From Gammaproteobacteria bacterium (GTDB lineage: Bacteria > Pseudomonadota > Gammaproteobacteria > Xanthomonadales > Wenzhouxiangellaceae), in the NCBI GenBank assembly GCA_018819105.1, contig JAHJQV010000043.1:1-64000 (forward strand): a stretch of 64,000 nt of DNA. The letters are read 5' to 3'. A program made the position numbers and the translations under genes. Positions 45,113-52,954 of this stretch are shown here, one piece after another. Below the pieces are notes generated by a model. The model searched no databases, was not told the DNA's origin, and saw only the letters and a list, made by a program, of their open reading frames with translations. Within the stretch, counting starts at the first letter, position 1. Every line of letters starts with the position of its first letter.

Positions 45113-46230
45113 TGAGCCGTGCGCTGGAGCAGTCCCGGGGTGGCCGTTTACCGCAGCGCTGGTGGGCACAGTTCAGGGTCGATGGCTGGTTGCTGGCCGG
45201 GGTGTTGTTGCTCATGGCGGCCGGATTGCTGGCCATTTACAGTGCTTCCGAGCAAAATCTGGCACTGCTGTACCGGCAGCTGATTCGCTACGGCATTGCC
45301 CTGCTGGTGATGCTGACGCTGAGCCAGCTGCATCCGCGTTATCTGCGCATCTGGTCACCATGGTTTTATGCCGGCATGCTGCTGCTGCTGGGCTTGGTGC
45401 TGGTGGTGGGCAGCGGCACCGGTGCCAGCCGCTGGCTGGACCTTGGTGTGCTGCGTTTTCAGCCGGCTGAATCCAGCAAGCTGGCGGTGCCGATGATGCT
45501 GGCCTGGACGCTGTCGCGGTTGCAGCTGCCGCCAGGACTGTTCAGCGTGCTGCCGGCTTTGCTGCTGCTGTTGCTGCCCTGCGCACTGATTGCCGTGCAG
45601 CCCGATCTGGGCACCGCGATCATGATTGCTGGCAGCGGTCTGCTGGTGCTGTTTTTCAGTGGCATAGCCTGGCGCTACATGCTTGCCGCTGCGCTGACCG
45701 GTGTGGCGGCAGTGCCGGTGGTGTGGTCGCTGCTGCATGAATATCAGCGCAACCGGGTGCGCACCTTTCTGGACCCGGAAAGCGACCCGCTGGGGCAGGG
45801 CTGGAACATCATCCAGTCGATGACGGCGGTGGGCTCCGGCGGCTGGCATGGCAAGGGCTGGCTACAGGGCACGCAATCGCATCTGGAGTTCCTGCCGGAA
45901 CCGCACACCGATTTCATCATGGCGGTGATCGCCGAGGAGTTTGGCTGGTTCGGGGTGGCGCTGATGCTGCTGCTGTATGCTGGCATTACCCTGCGCGGTC
46001 TGTATCTGGCGGCGCAGGGTCGGGACAGCTTCGCGCGCATGCTTGGCAGTGCCCTGATCATGACCTTCTTTTTCTATGTCGTGGTCAACACCGCCATGGT
46101 CTCCGGGTTGCTGCCGGTGGTCGGCGTGCCGCTGCCGATGGTCAGTTATGGCGGCAGTTCGGCGGTGACGCTGGCGGCCGGCTTTGGTATATTGCTAAGT
46201 CTTTACAAACACAGGAAAATCTGGTCATGA
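45109..46230 (+). CDS. rodA: Peptidoglycan glycosyltransferase RodA
   Basis: SEDS-family polymerase that builds glycan strands with PBP2. The 373 residues contain about ten membrane helices, with AESSKLAVPMMLAW near 120, QPDLGTAIMI near 163, and the catalytic-loop region QGWNIIQSMTAVGSGGWHGKGWLQGTQ near 225, FLPEPHTDFIMAVIAEEFG, and the C-terminal GVPLPMVSYGGSSAVT. It overlaps mrdA and mltB by ATGA junctions on both sides, so expression is tightly coupled. Confidence 0.98.
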   Translation: MMSRALEQSRGGRLPQRWWAQFRVDGWLLAGVLLLMAAGLLAIYSASEQNLALLYRQLIRYGIALLVMLTLSQLHPRYLRIWSPWFYAGMLLLLGLVLVVGSGTGASRWLDLGVLRFQPAESSKLAVPMMLAWTLSRLQLPPGLFSVLPALLLLLLPCALIAVQPDLGTAIMIAGSGLLVLFFSGIAWRYMLAAALTGVAAVPVVWSLLHEYQRNRVRTFLDPESDPLGQGWNIIQSMTAVGSGGWHGKGWLQGTQSHLEFLPEPHTDFIMAVIAEEFGWFGVALMLLLYAGITLRGLYLAAQGRDSFARMLGSALIMTFFFYVVVNTAMVSGLLPVVGVPLPMVSYGGSSAVTLAAGFGILLSLYKHRKIWS

Positions 46231-47267
46231 CAAGAATGTTGCACCGGTTGCGCCGAGGGTCTGTTGGTGGTTTGCTGCTGATCATCTGCTTGGGTTGCGC
46301 CAGCAGCTTGCTGGCGGCTGAGGAACAGCATCCAGGTGCTGATGCCTTTGTTGCCCGCATGGTGGAAGAATACGGACTGGACGCCGACAAGGTGCGGGCA
46401 ACGCTGGCAGCGGCAGAATACAAGCAGAGCATCATCGATGCCATCACCCGGCCAGCCGAGGGCAAGCCGTGGCATGAATACCGCAAGATTTTTCTCACCC
46501 GCACCCGCGTTGTCGACGGTGTCAGATACTGGCAACAACACGCCGAACTGATCGATCAGGTGGCCGCCCGCTATGGCATCGCGCCGGAAGTGATTCTGGC
46601 CATCATCGGCGTGGAAACCAGTTATGGCCGTAACACTGGCAGCTATCGGGTGCTGGATGCCCTGGTTACATTGGGCTTTTATTATCCCCGGCGAGCCGAA
46701 TTTTTCAGTTCCGAGTTGGGCCATCTGTTCGCGCTCAGTGATCAGGAGCAGTTAAGCATCATGGAGCTGACCGGTTCCTATGCCGGTGCCATGGGACTGG
46801 GGCAGTTCATGCCGTCCAGCTACCAGGCCTACGCAGTGGATTTTGACGCCGATGGCGTGCGCGATCTATGGGGCTCGCTGCCGGATGCCATCGGCAGTGT
46901 GGCCAATTACCTGCACAAGCATGGTTGGGAATCGGGTGCGGCGATCAGCATTCCGGTCAGCATCGATGCCGCTGGCGAATTGCCGCAGGATCTGCTGGCG
47001 AGCGGCAATTACAAACCCAGCCGCAGTATCGCCGAGTGGCGCGAGCACGGCATTGACATCAGCGCCGGCATGGACGATGAACGGCTCGCCAGCCTGATCG
47101 AGCTGGATGGAGAGGATGGCAAGCAGCACTGGCTGGGGTTGCAGAATTTCTATGTCATCACCCGCTATAACCGCAGCCCCCTGTATGCCATGGCAGTGAC
47201 CCAGCTCAGTCAGTCCTTGCGGGCTGCCTACAGCGAACAGATGGCACAGCAGGTGGCGCAGCCTTGA
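46227..47267 (+). CDS. mltB: Lytic murein transglycosylase B
   Basis: Cleaves the glycan backbone between MurNAc and GlcNAc with anhydro-ring formation; periplasmic side. The 346 residues have a signal segment (GGLLLIICLGCASSLLAAEE), HEYRKIFLTRTRVVDGVRYW, the catalytic Glu130 in IIGVETSYGRNTGSYRVLDAL, and SYAGAMGLGQFMPSSYQAYAVDFDADG, which together define the slt35/MltB group. The lipobox is not canonical (CLGC), so lipid anchoring is doubtful. It is inserted between rodA and rlpA with 4-bp overlaps, as in related operons. Confidence 0.96.
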   Translation: MTRMLHRLRRGSVGGLLLIICLGCASSLLAAEEQHPGADAFVARMVEEYGLDADKVRATLAAAEYKQSIIDAITRPAEGKPWHEYRKIFLTRTRVVDGVRYWQQHAELIDQVAARYGIAPEVILAIIGVETSYGRNTGSYRVLDALVTLGFYYPRRAEFFSSELGHLFALSDQEQLSIMELTGSYAGAMGLGQFMPSSYQAYAVDFDADGVRDLWGSLPDAIGSVANYLHKHGWESGAAISIPVSIDAAGELPQDLLASGNYKPSRSIAEWREHGIDISAGMDDERLASLIELDGEDGKQHWLGLQNFYVITRYNRSPLYAMAVTQLSQSLRAAYSEQMAQQVAQP

Positions 47268-48049
47268 ACACAGCTGGCTGGCGAGCCTTGCTGCTGCTGC
47301 TGCTGCTGCTGGGCGGTTGCGCCGGGCCGGATACCCGCGATGCCGGCAGCGATGGTCCGCCATCTTCGGATCGAGGCCGCATCGGCAGCCAGCCGACCCC
47401 GCGGCAGGAGCCACTAAGCCGCTACGGCAACCATTCACCCTACACGGTGCTGGGCAAAACCTATCGTGTGTTGCCCAGCAGCAATGGCTATGACCAGCGC
47501 GGCAATGCCTCCTGGTACGGGCGCAAGTTTCACGGCCGCAAGACATCCAGTGGCGAGGTGTATGACATGTATCAGTTCACCGCCGCCCACCGTGAACTGC
47601 CGCTGCCAAGTTATGTCGAGGTGACCAATCTGCGCAACGGCAGGCAGGTCACCGTGCGCGTGAACGATCGCGGGCCGTTCCACGATGAGCGCATCATCGA
47701 CTTGTCCTATGCGGCGGCAAAACAGCTGGACATGCTGGGCAGCGGCACCGCCCCGGTGCGCGTGCGTGCGCTGACCTCGCCGCAGGGCACGACCACGCTG
47801 GCCGCGGCTGGCGGGTTCCGACCCTGGCTGCAGATCGGTGCCTGGAAAGACCGTGACCGCGCCCGTGAAATCCATCTGCTGTTGCGTCGCAGCGGTCTGA
47901 GCAGCATGGTGAGCCGCTTCGAGTCGGCCCGCGAGGTGTTCTGGCGCGTGCGCAGCGGACCCTATCGCAATGACGACGAACAGGCACAGGCCATCCGCCG
48001 CATCCAACAGTTGGGTCTGGGCCGGCCCCAGCCCATTACGCTGCCATGA
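47264..48049 (+). CDS. rlpA: Septal ring lytic transglycosylase-like lipoprotein RlpA
   Basis: Outer-membrane lipoprotein acting on denuded glycan strands. The TTG start at 47264 overlaps the mltB stop and leads straight to a lipoprotein signal with Cys19 (LLGGC). The double-psi barrel spans about 80-165 (GNASWYGRKFHGRKTSSGEVYDMYQFTAAHRELP and VRVNDRGPFHDERIIDLSYAAA, with the catalytic His/Asp). The SPOR domain is at about 182-258 (WLQIGAWKDRDRA...VRSGPYRNDDEQAQ). The signal core is coded by a run of seven CTG codons (47291-47311). Confidence 0.95.
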   Translation: MNTAGWRALLLLLLLLGGCAGPDTRDAGSDGPPSSDRGRIGSQPTPRQEPLSRYGNHSPYTVLGKTYRVLPSSNGYDQRGNASWYGRKFHGRKTSSGEVYDMYQFTAAHRELPLPSYVEVTNLRNGRQVTVRVNDRGPFHDERIIDLSYAAAKQLDMLGSGTAPVRVRALTSPQGTTTLAAAGGFRPWLQIGAWKDRDRAREIHLLLRRSGLSSMVSRFESAREVFWRVRSGPYRNDDEQAQAIRRIQQLGLGRPQPITLP

Positions 48050-48134
48050 ACAAGCGTTGGCGAATGCGGTCTTTGTCTGCATGCGCTGACGGCCGCTTGC
48101 TTTTTTGGCCATATAGTTAAATCTTTGGAAAAAC

Positions 48135-49325
48135 ATGAAACCGAGCCTACGCTTTTCTGCCCTGATCCTGTTCGGCTGGCTGTTGTGTGACAGCCTGTCC
48201 GCACAAACCGCCAGCCGCATCAAGCCGCCGTTGCCGGATCCGCCCAGGCTCAGTGCCAGCAGCTATCTGCTGCAGGATTTCAACAGCGCAACGGTGCTGG
48301 TGCAACACAATGCCGATGCCCGTGTGGAGCCGGCCAGCATCACCAAGGTGATGACCGCCTACGTGGTCTTTCATGAGCTGCAGGCGGGCAAGCTGGCGCT
48401 GGATGATCTGGTCACGGTGAGCGAGAAGGCCTGGCGCAAGGGTGGCTCGAAGATGTTCATTGAGGTCGGCGACAAAGTGCTGGTGGAGGACCTGCTGCGC
48501 GGCATGATCGTGCAGTCCGGCAACGATGCCAGCATCGCCCTGGCCGAGGCCGTGGCCGGCTCGGAAGCGGCGTTTGCCAGTGTCATGAACGGCTATGCTG
48601 CGCAACTGGGCATGCAGGACAGTCATTTCGTCAACGCCACCGGCTGGCCGCATGAGGACCATTACACCACGGCGGCAGATCTGGCCCGACTGGCGCGGGC
48701 GATGATTCAGGAGTTTCCCGATTTTTACGGCTATTTTGCCGAGCGTGAGTTCAGCTATGGTGGCATCGAGCAGCCCAATCGCAATCGGCTGCTGCTGCTT
48801 GGGCCCGGTGTGGATGGGCTCAAGACCGGTCACACCGAAGCCGCCGGTTACTGCCTGTTGGCTTCGGCCGAGCAGGATGGCATGCGGCTGATCTCGGTGG
48901 TCATGGGCACCGAGTCCGAACAGCAGCGCAATGACCAGAGTCTGGAACTGCTGGTCTATGGCCAGCGCTTTTTCACCAGCATGCTGGTGCAGCAGGGGCA
49001 GGAGCCAATCGGCCAGCTACGCATCTGGAAGGGCGCACAGGACACCGTTGCCGTGCAGGTGTCCGCAGACATTCACGTCGCCGTGCCGCGCAGCCAGGTC
49101 GACGACGTGCGCACCGTGGTGCGGGTGCAGCAACCGCTGCTGGCGCCGTTGGCAGCCGGTGACGAAGTTGGCCGTCTGCAGGTTTTACTGGCCGATAGTG
49201 TGATTGCCGAATATCCGCTGCAGGCAGCAGACGATGTGGCACCGGCCGGACTGATGACGCGCTGGTGGCACGGCATGCGCTTGTGGATGGGGGCCGGCGA
49301 TGCAGCGACCGGGGCGGATGATTGA
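48135..49325 (+). CDS. dacC: D-alanyl-D-alanine carboxypeptidase, PBP5/6 type
   Basis: Trims the fifth D-Ala from peptidoglycan stem peptides; periplasmic, held to the inner membrane by its C-terminal helix. The 396-residue protein has a signal peptide (LILFGWLLCDSLSA), the S11-peptidase motifs Ser68 in EPASITKVMTA, SGN in VQSGNDASIAL, and KTG in DGLKTGHTEAAGYC. A PBP5-type C-terminal domain (about 270-365) and an amphipathic tail (GLMTRWWHGMRLWMG) follow. The symbol could be dacA or dacC; the two cannot be told apart here. Its TGA overlaps the ybeD ATG. Confidence 0.94.
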   Translation: MKPSLRFSALILFGWLLCDSLSAQTASRIKPPLPDPPRLSASSYLLQDFNSATVLVQHNADARVEPASITKVMTAYVVFHELQAGKLALDDLVTVSEKAWRKGGSKMFIEVGDKVLVEDLLRGMIVQSGNDASIALAEAVAGSEAAFASVMNGYAAQLGMQDSHFVNATGWPHEDHYTTAADLARLARAMIQEFPDFYGYFAEREFSYGGIEQPNRNRLLLLGPGVDGLKTGHTEAAGYCLLASAEQDGMRLISVVMGTESEQQRNDQSLELLVYGQRFFTSMLVQQGQEPIGQLRIWKGAQDTVAVQVSADIHVAVPRSQVDDVRTVVRVQQPLLAPLAAGDEVGRLQVLLADSVIAEYPLQAADDVAPAGLMTRWWHGMRLWMGAGDAATGADD

Positions 49326-49639
49326 TGACTGGATCAGGCAACAGCGGTGATGCCGATGTGCAGCGCAACGGCGGAACCTCCGGCAGCAGCGCGCTGGAGT
49401 TTCCATGCCGTTTCCCGGTCAAAGCGATGGGGCTGAATGCGGACGACTTCAGCCAGCATGTGCTGCAATTGCTGGACGCCCACAGTGAGCACATAGAGCA
49501 TGATCAGCTGCAGCAGCAGACCAGCCGCAGCGGACGTTACCTGTCGGTGACGCTGGTGGTGCAGGCGCAGTCGCAGGCGCAGCTGGACAGCATTTACCGC
49601 ATTCTCAGTGCGGATGCCAGAGTGCTGGTCGCCCTGTGA
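49325..49639 (+). CDS. ybeD: YbeD-family (DUF493) protein
   Basis: A 104-residue protein with the ferredoxin-like YbeD fold: [30 protein letters not shown], then [38 protein letters not shown]. Family members may have a regulatory role linked with lipoate or cell-wall genes, without a known mechanism. The ATG at 49325 shares one base with the preceding stop (TGATG). Between dac and lipB as in E. coli. Confidence 0.94.
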   Translation: MTGSGNSGDADVQRNGGTSGSSALEFPCRFPVKAMGLNADDFSQHVLQLLDAHSEHIEHDQLQQQTSRSGRYLSVTLVVQAQSQAQLDSIYRILSADARVLVAL

Positions 49640-50364
49640 TCACGCCGTTGCCAGCCACGCATGCAGGCATGGTGCAGTTTACCGACCTGAGCGCCCGGCA
49701 CGGACTGATTGACTACGCGCCGTTGTGGCACACCATGCGCGCCTACACCGACCAGCGCAACGCCGACAGCCCCGACCATGTGCTGTTGCTGCAGCACCGG
49801 CCGGTGTTCACGCTGGGTCAGGCGGGCAAGCCCGAGCATGTGCTGCTGCCGGGTGATATTCCGGTGCTGCAGTGTGATCGCGGCGGCCAGGTGACCTACC
49901 ACGGCCCCGGTCAGCTGGTGCTGTATCCGCTGCTGGATCTGCAGCGGCTGGGGCTGGGCGTGCGCGCGCTGGTCACGGCGCTGGAGCAGGTCGTGCTGGA
50001 CACTCTGGCCGGGTTTCAGGTCAGCGCCGAGCGACGCGATGGCATGCCTGGCGTCTACGTCGATGGGCGCAAGATCGCTGCGCTGGGCCTGCGCATACGG
50101 CGCGGCTGCAGCTATCACGGGCTGGCTTTCAATGTGGACATGGATCTGGAACCGTTTGCGCGCATCAATCCCTGTGGCTACCGCGATCTTGAGGTCACCG
50201 ATCTGCGCCGCTGTCGTGGCGAACGCGGTGTCGACATCACTGCTGTGCAGCAGCTGCTGCTGGATCGTCTGCAGGCCACACTCGGCTTGACGCTGGCGAC
50301 TGAATCCACAGATTGTGCGGCGGATAATGTTTTCAGTGACTGTGTTATCGACTATAGTAGTTGA
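49636..50364 (+). CDS. lipB: Octanoyltransferase LipB
   Basis: Transfers octanoyl from acyl carrier protein to lipoyl domains; cytoplasmic. The 242 residues show [21 protein letters not shown], the [21 protein letters not shown] signature near 92, [26 protein letters not shown] with catalytic Lys, and [13 protein letters not shown] with the acyl-bearing Cys180. The GTG start overlaps the ybeD stop. The last 20 or so residues are coded by more AT-rich DNA and are longer than most LipB proteins. lipA, the usual next gene, is absent. Confidence 0.97.
   Translation: MITPLPATHAGMVQFTDLSARHGLIDYAPLWHTMRAYTDQRNADSPDHVLLLQHRPVFTLGQAGKPEHVLLPGDIPVLQCDRGGQVTYHGPGQLVLYPLLDLQRLGLGVRALVTALEQVVLDTLAGFQVSAERRDGMPGVYVDGRKIAALGLRIRRGCSYHGLAFNVDMDLEPFARINPCGYRDLEVTDLRRCRGERGVDITAVQQLLLDRLQATLGLTLATESTDCAADNVFSDCVIDYSS
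50330..50358 (+). promoter_or_regulatory. Possible promoter of prc inside the lipB 3' end
   Basis: TTTTCA at 50330 and TATAGT at 50353 with a 17-bp spacer, in the AT-rich tail of lipB. The start point would be near 50365, giving a 120-nt leader for prc. The -35 is weak. Confidence 0.35.
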
Positions 50365-50487
50365 CAGCGTGTCATCCAGCGGCACGCCAACGGCGAATTT
50401 TTTCTGCAACTTCAATGCCATGGCAATGTCCCAGCAGAACGAGCAGGATCGGGCAGACGAAACATCCCCAGCTTTAACGGTGCAACA

Positions 50488-52860
50488 ATGATGAAACCAG
50501 ACATGGACAGCGCGGTCTCGTGGGCAAGCCCAGCCAACCCTCTCACAGTGAGCGCCAGGCGGCGCGCACCAAGGCCGGCTGCACGGCTGACCATCGCGCT
50601 GTTGCTGCTGTGCTCGGGCCTGCTGGCCACGCTGATGCTGCCAGCCAGCGTCACCAGCAGCGTCGACCCGGCACCGGGTCTGCTCACCCCAACCGAGCAG
50701 CAGCGGCAGATCAGCGGTTTGACCCGTCGTCACATCGGTCGCCATCACTATCAGCCGGCCAGCATTGACGATGAGCTGTCGGCGCAGATGTACACCCAGT
50801 ATCTGGATGCGCTGGATCCATCCAGAGCCTATCTGCTACAGTCCGACATCGACTACTTCAACCGTTATCGCAGCACGCTGGATGATCACCTGCGTCGCGA
50901 TGACGCCGGCCCGGCCTTCGAGATTTTCAACGTCTATCGCAAGCGGGTTGCTGAGCGCACCGCTGCCGCACTGCGTTTTCTGCATGAAGGCTTCGATTTC
51001 ACCGTGGCCGAGCAGTTGCAGATCGATCGCAGCGACAGCCCGTGGGCTGGCAGCGAACCGGAACTGGATGAATACTGGCGCAAGCGGGTCAAAAACGACT
51101 GGCTGCGCCTGAAGTTGACCGACAAGGCGGACGAAGACATCCGCGAGACGCTGACCGAGCGCTATAACGATCTGCACAAGCGCATTGCCGAACTGGACAG
51201 CCAGGATGTGTTCCAGCTGTACATGAACTCCTACCTGTCCTCGGTGGAGCCGCACACCTCTTATCTGTCGCCGCGCGCCTCGGAAAATTTTGAAATCGCC
51301 ATGAGCCTGTCGTTTGAAGGCATTGGTGCCCTGCTCGGCACGGAAGGCGAATACACCATCATCCGCGAGATCATTCCCGGCGGTCCGGCCGACATGGACA
51401 ACCGCCTGCAGCCGGGCGATCGCATCGTTGCGGTAAGCCAGGGCACCGAGGGCGACAGTCAGGACGTGGTCGGCTGGCGCATCGACGATGTGGTGGATCT
51501 TATTCGTGGTCCCAAGGACAGCGTGGTCACGCTCAACGTCTTGCCTTCAGCCAGCGGCCTGCAGGGGCCGGCGGTGGACATCGCTCTGACCCGCAACGAG
51601 ATCCAGCTGGAAGAACAGGCGGCCAAGAGCTCGATTCTGGAAGTGCCGGATGTGGATGCCGAGGGCAAGCTCACGCAACTGCGCATAGGCGTCATTGATC
51701 TGCCCACTTTCTATCTGGATTTTGAAGCCTACAGCCAGAACCGCCCAGACTACCGCAGCAGCACGCGCGATGTGCGCAAGCTGGTGAACCAGCTCAAGCG
51801 TGAAAAAATCGATGGCCTGATCATTGATCTGCGCGACAACGGCGGCGGCTCGCTGGCCGAAGCCACCACACTGACCGGTCTGTTCATCGACAAAGGTCCG
51901 GTGGTGCAGGTCAAGGACAACCGCGACCGCGTGTCGGTGCATGAGGATCTTGAGCCGGGTGTGGTCTGGTCCGGCCCGATGGCGGTGCTGGTGAACCGCT
52001 ACAGCGCCTCGGCCTCGGAAATCTTTGCCGCCGCATTGCAGGATTACGGCCGTGCCCTGATCGTCGGTGAACCGACCTATGGCAAAGGCACGGTGCAGAA
52101 CCTGATTGATCTGGACAATGTCAGCGGTCAGAACCAGCGCATGTATGGCCAGATCAAGCTCACCATGCACCAGTTTTTCCGCATTGACGGCGGTTCCACC
52201 CAGAACCGTGGCGTCATTCCCGACATCCAGTTCCCGACCAGCGACGATCCGGATGAGTATGGCGAGAGCGCGCTGGACAATGCGCTGCCCTGGACGCAGA
52301 TCAAACCGGCTGATTTTCGCAGCAATGAAGCCTATCAGCAGTTGCTGCCCAAGCTGGTCACCCAGCATCAGCAGCGCATGCAGTCCGATACCGAATTCGG
52401 CTTTCTCCGCGACGACATTGCCGAGTACCAGAAGCACAAGGACGATCAGTTCATCTCGCTGCTGGAATCCGAGCGCCGTGCGGAAATGGAGCAGGCCGAA
52501 GCCAAACGCGAACAGCGCAAGGCAAAACGCAAATCCAGCGTGGCCGAAATTCGCCATATTCCATTCGGCAACATGACCGCCGCTGAGCAGCCGGCCGCCG
52601 AACCCGTCGCCGACAGCAGCGATGACGCTGATGGTGAAGACAGCGACGACAATCAGTCGCAGGTGGATGTCTATCTGGATGAGGCTTCGCGCATTGTCGC
52701 CGATGTCAGCCTGCTCAAGCAGCAGGGCCGTGTGCTCGCCGATCGTGCGCGGGTGGTTGATCTGCTGACGGCGGCCGAAGATTCGTCCAGCGCGGCCGAG
52801 GACGCCTTGATCTCGGCGCTGGAAGCCAAGCCCGCCAGCGGCCTGCAACCGGAAGGATGA
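50488..52860 (+). CDS. prc: Carboxy-terminal processing protease Prc (Tsp)
   Basis: Periplasmic S41 protease that removes ssrA-tagged and other substrates and trims cell-wall enzymes. The 790-residue protein has an N-terminal signal-anchor (about 32-56), an N-terminal helical domain with TQYLDALDPSRAYLLQSDI, a PDZ domain (about 270-370, EYTIIREIIPGGPADMDNRLQPGDRIVAV) and the catalytic core with GLIIDLRDNGGGSL, NRYSASASEIFAAALQDYG (Ser) and GEPTYGKGTVQNL (Lys). The C-terminal 150 residues are acidic (DSSDDADGEDSDDN) and longer than in E. coli Prc. The start is MM at 50488/50491 with no clear ribosome site. Confidence 0.96.
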   Translation: MMKPDMDSAVSWASPANPLTVSARRRAPRPAARLTIALLLLCSGLLATLMLPASVTSSVDPAPGLLTPTEQQRQISGLTRRHIGRHHYQPASIDDELSAQMYTQYLDALDPSRAYLLQSDIDYFNRYRSTLDDHLRRDDAGPAFEIFNVYRKRVAERTAAALRFLHEGFDFTVAEQLQIDRSDSPWAGSEPELDEYWRKRVKNDWLRLKLTDKADEDIRETLTERYNDLHKRIAELDSQDVFQLYMNSYLSSVEPHTSYLSPRASENFEIAMSLSFEGIGALLGTEGEYTIIREIIPGGPADMDNRLQPGDRIVAVSQGTEGDSQDVVGWRIDDVVDLIRGPKDSVVTLNVLPSASGLQGPAVDIALTRNEIQLEEQAAKSSILEVPDVDAEGKLTQLRIGVIDLPTFYLDFEAYSQNRPDYRSSTRDVRKLVNQLKREKIDGLIIDLRDNGGGSLAEATTLTGLFIDKGPVVQVKDNRDRVSVHEDLEPGVVWSGPMAVLVNRYSASASEIFAAALQDYGRALIVGEPTYGKGTVQNLIDLDNVSGQNQRMYGQIKLTMHQFFRIDGGSTQNRGVIPDIQFPTSDDPDEYGESALDNALPWTQIKPADFRSNEAYQQLLPKLVTQHQQRMQSDTEFGFLRDDIAEYQKHKDDQFISLLESERRAEMEQAEAKREQRKAKRKSSVAEIRHIPFGNMTAAEQPAAEPVADSSDDADGEDSDDNQSQVDVYLDEASRIVADVSLLKQQGRVLADRARVVDLLTAAEDSSSAAEDALISALEAKPASGLQPEG

Positions 52861-52954
52861 TGCCTGGGCTGCGGCCCACTGTGTACCACTTTCCTGTGCT
52901 CCGGCCGCAGAGCACGCCAGGTCTGTTCACCGCACGCAGGCCCCTGTAACCAAT

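Noticed and set aside
43397-45169. 590-residue frame on the minus strand
   Set aside because: Antisense to mrdA (PBP2), whose active-site motifs are all in the plus frame. The product is rich in His, Gln and Arg, as expected of a shadow.
47291-47311. CTG x7 run in rlpA as a phase-variation switch
   Set aside because: The unit is a triplet, so slippage would only change the length of the leucine core in the signal peptide, not the frame.
51547-52848. 433-residue minus-strand frame in prc
   Set aside because: Shadow of the protease; no signal or motif.
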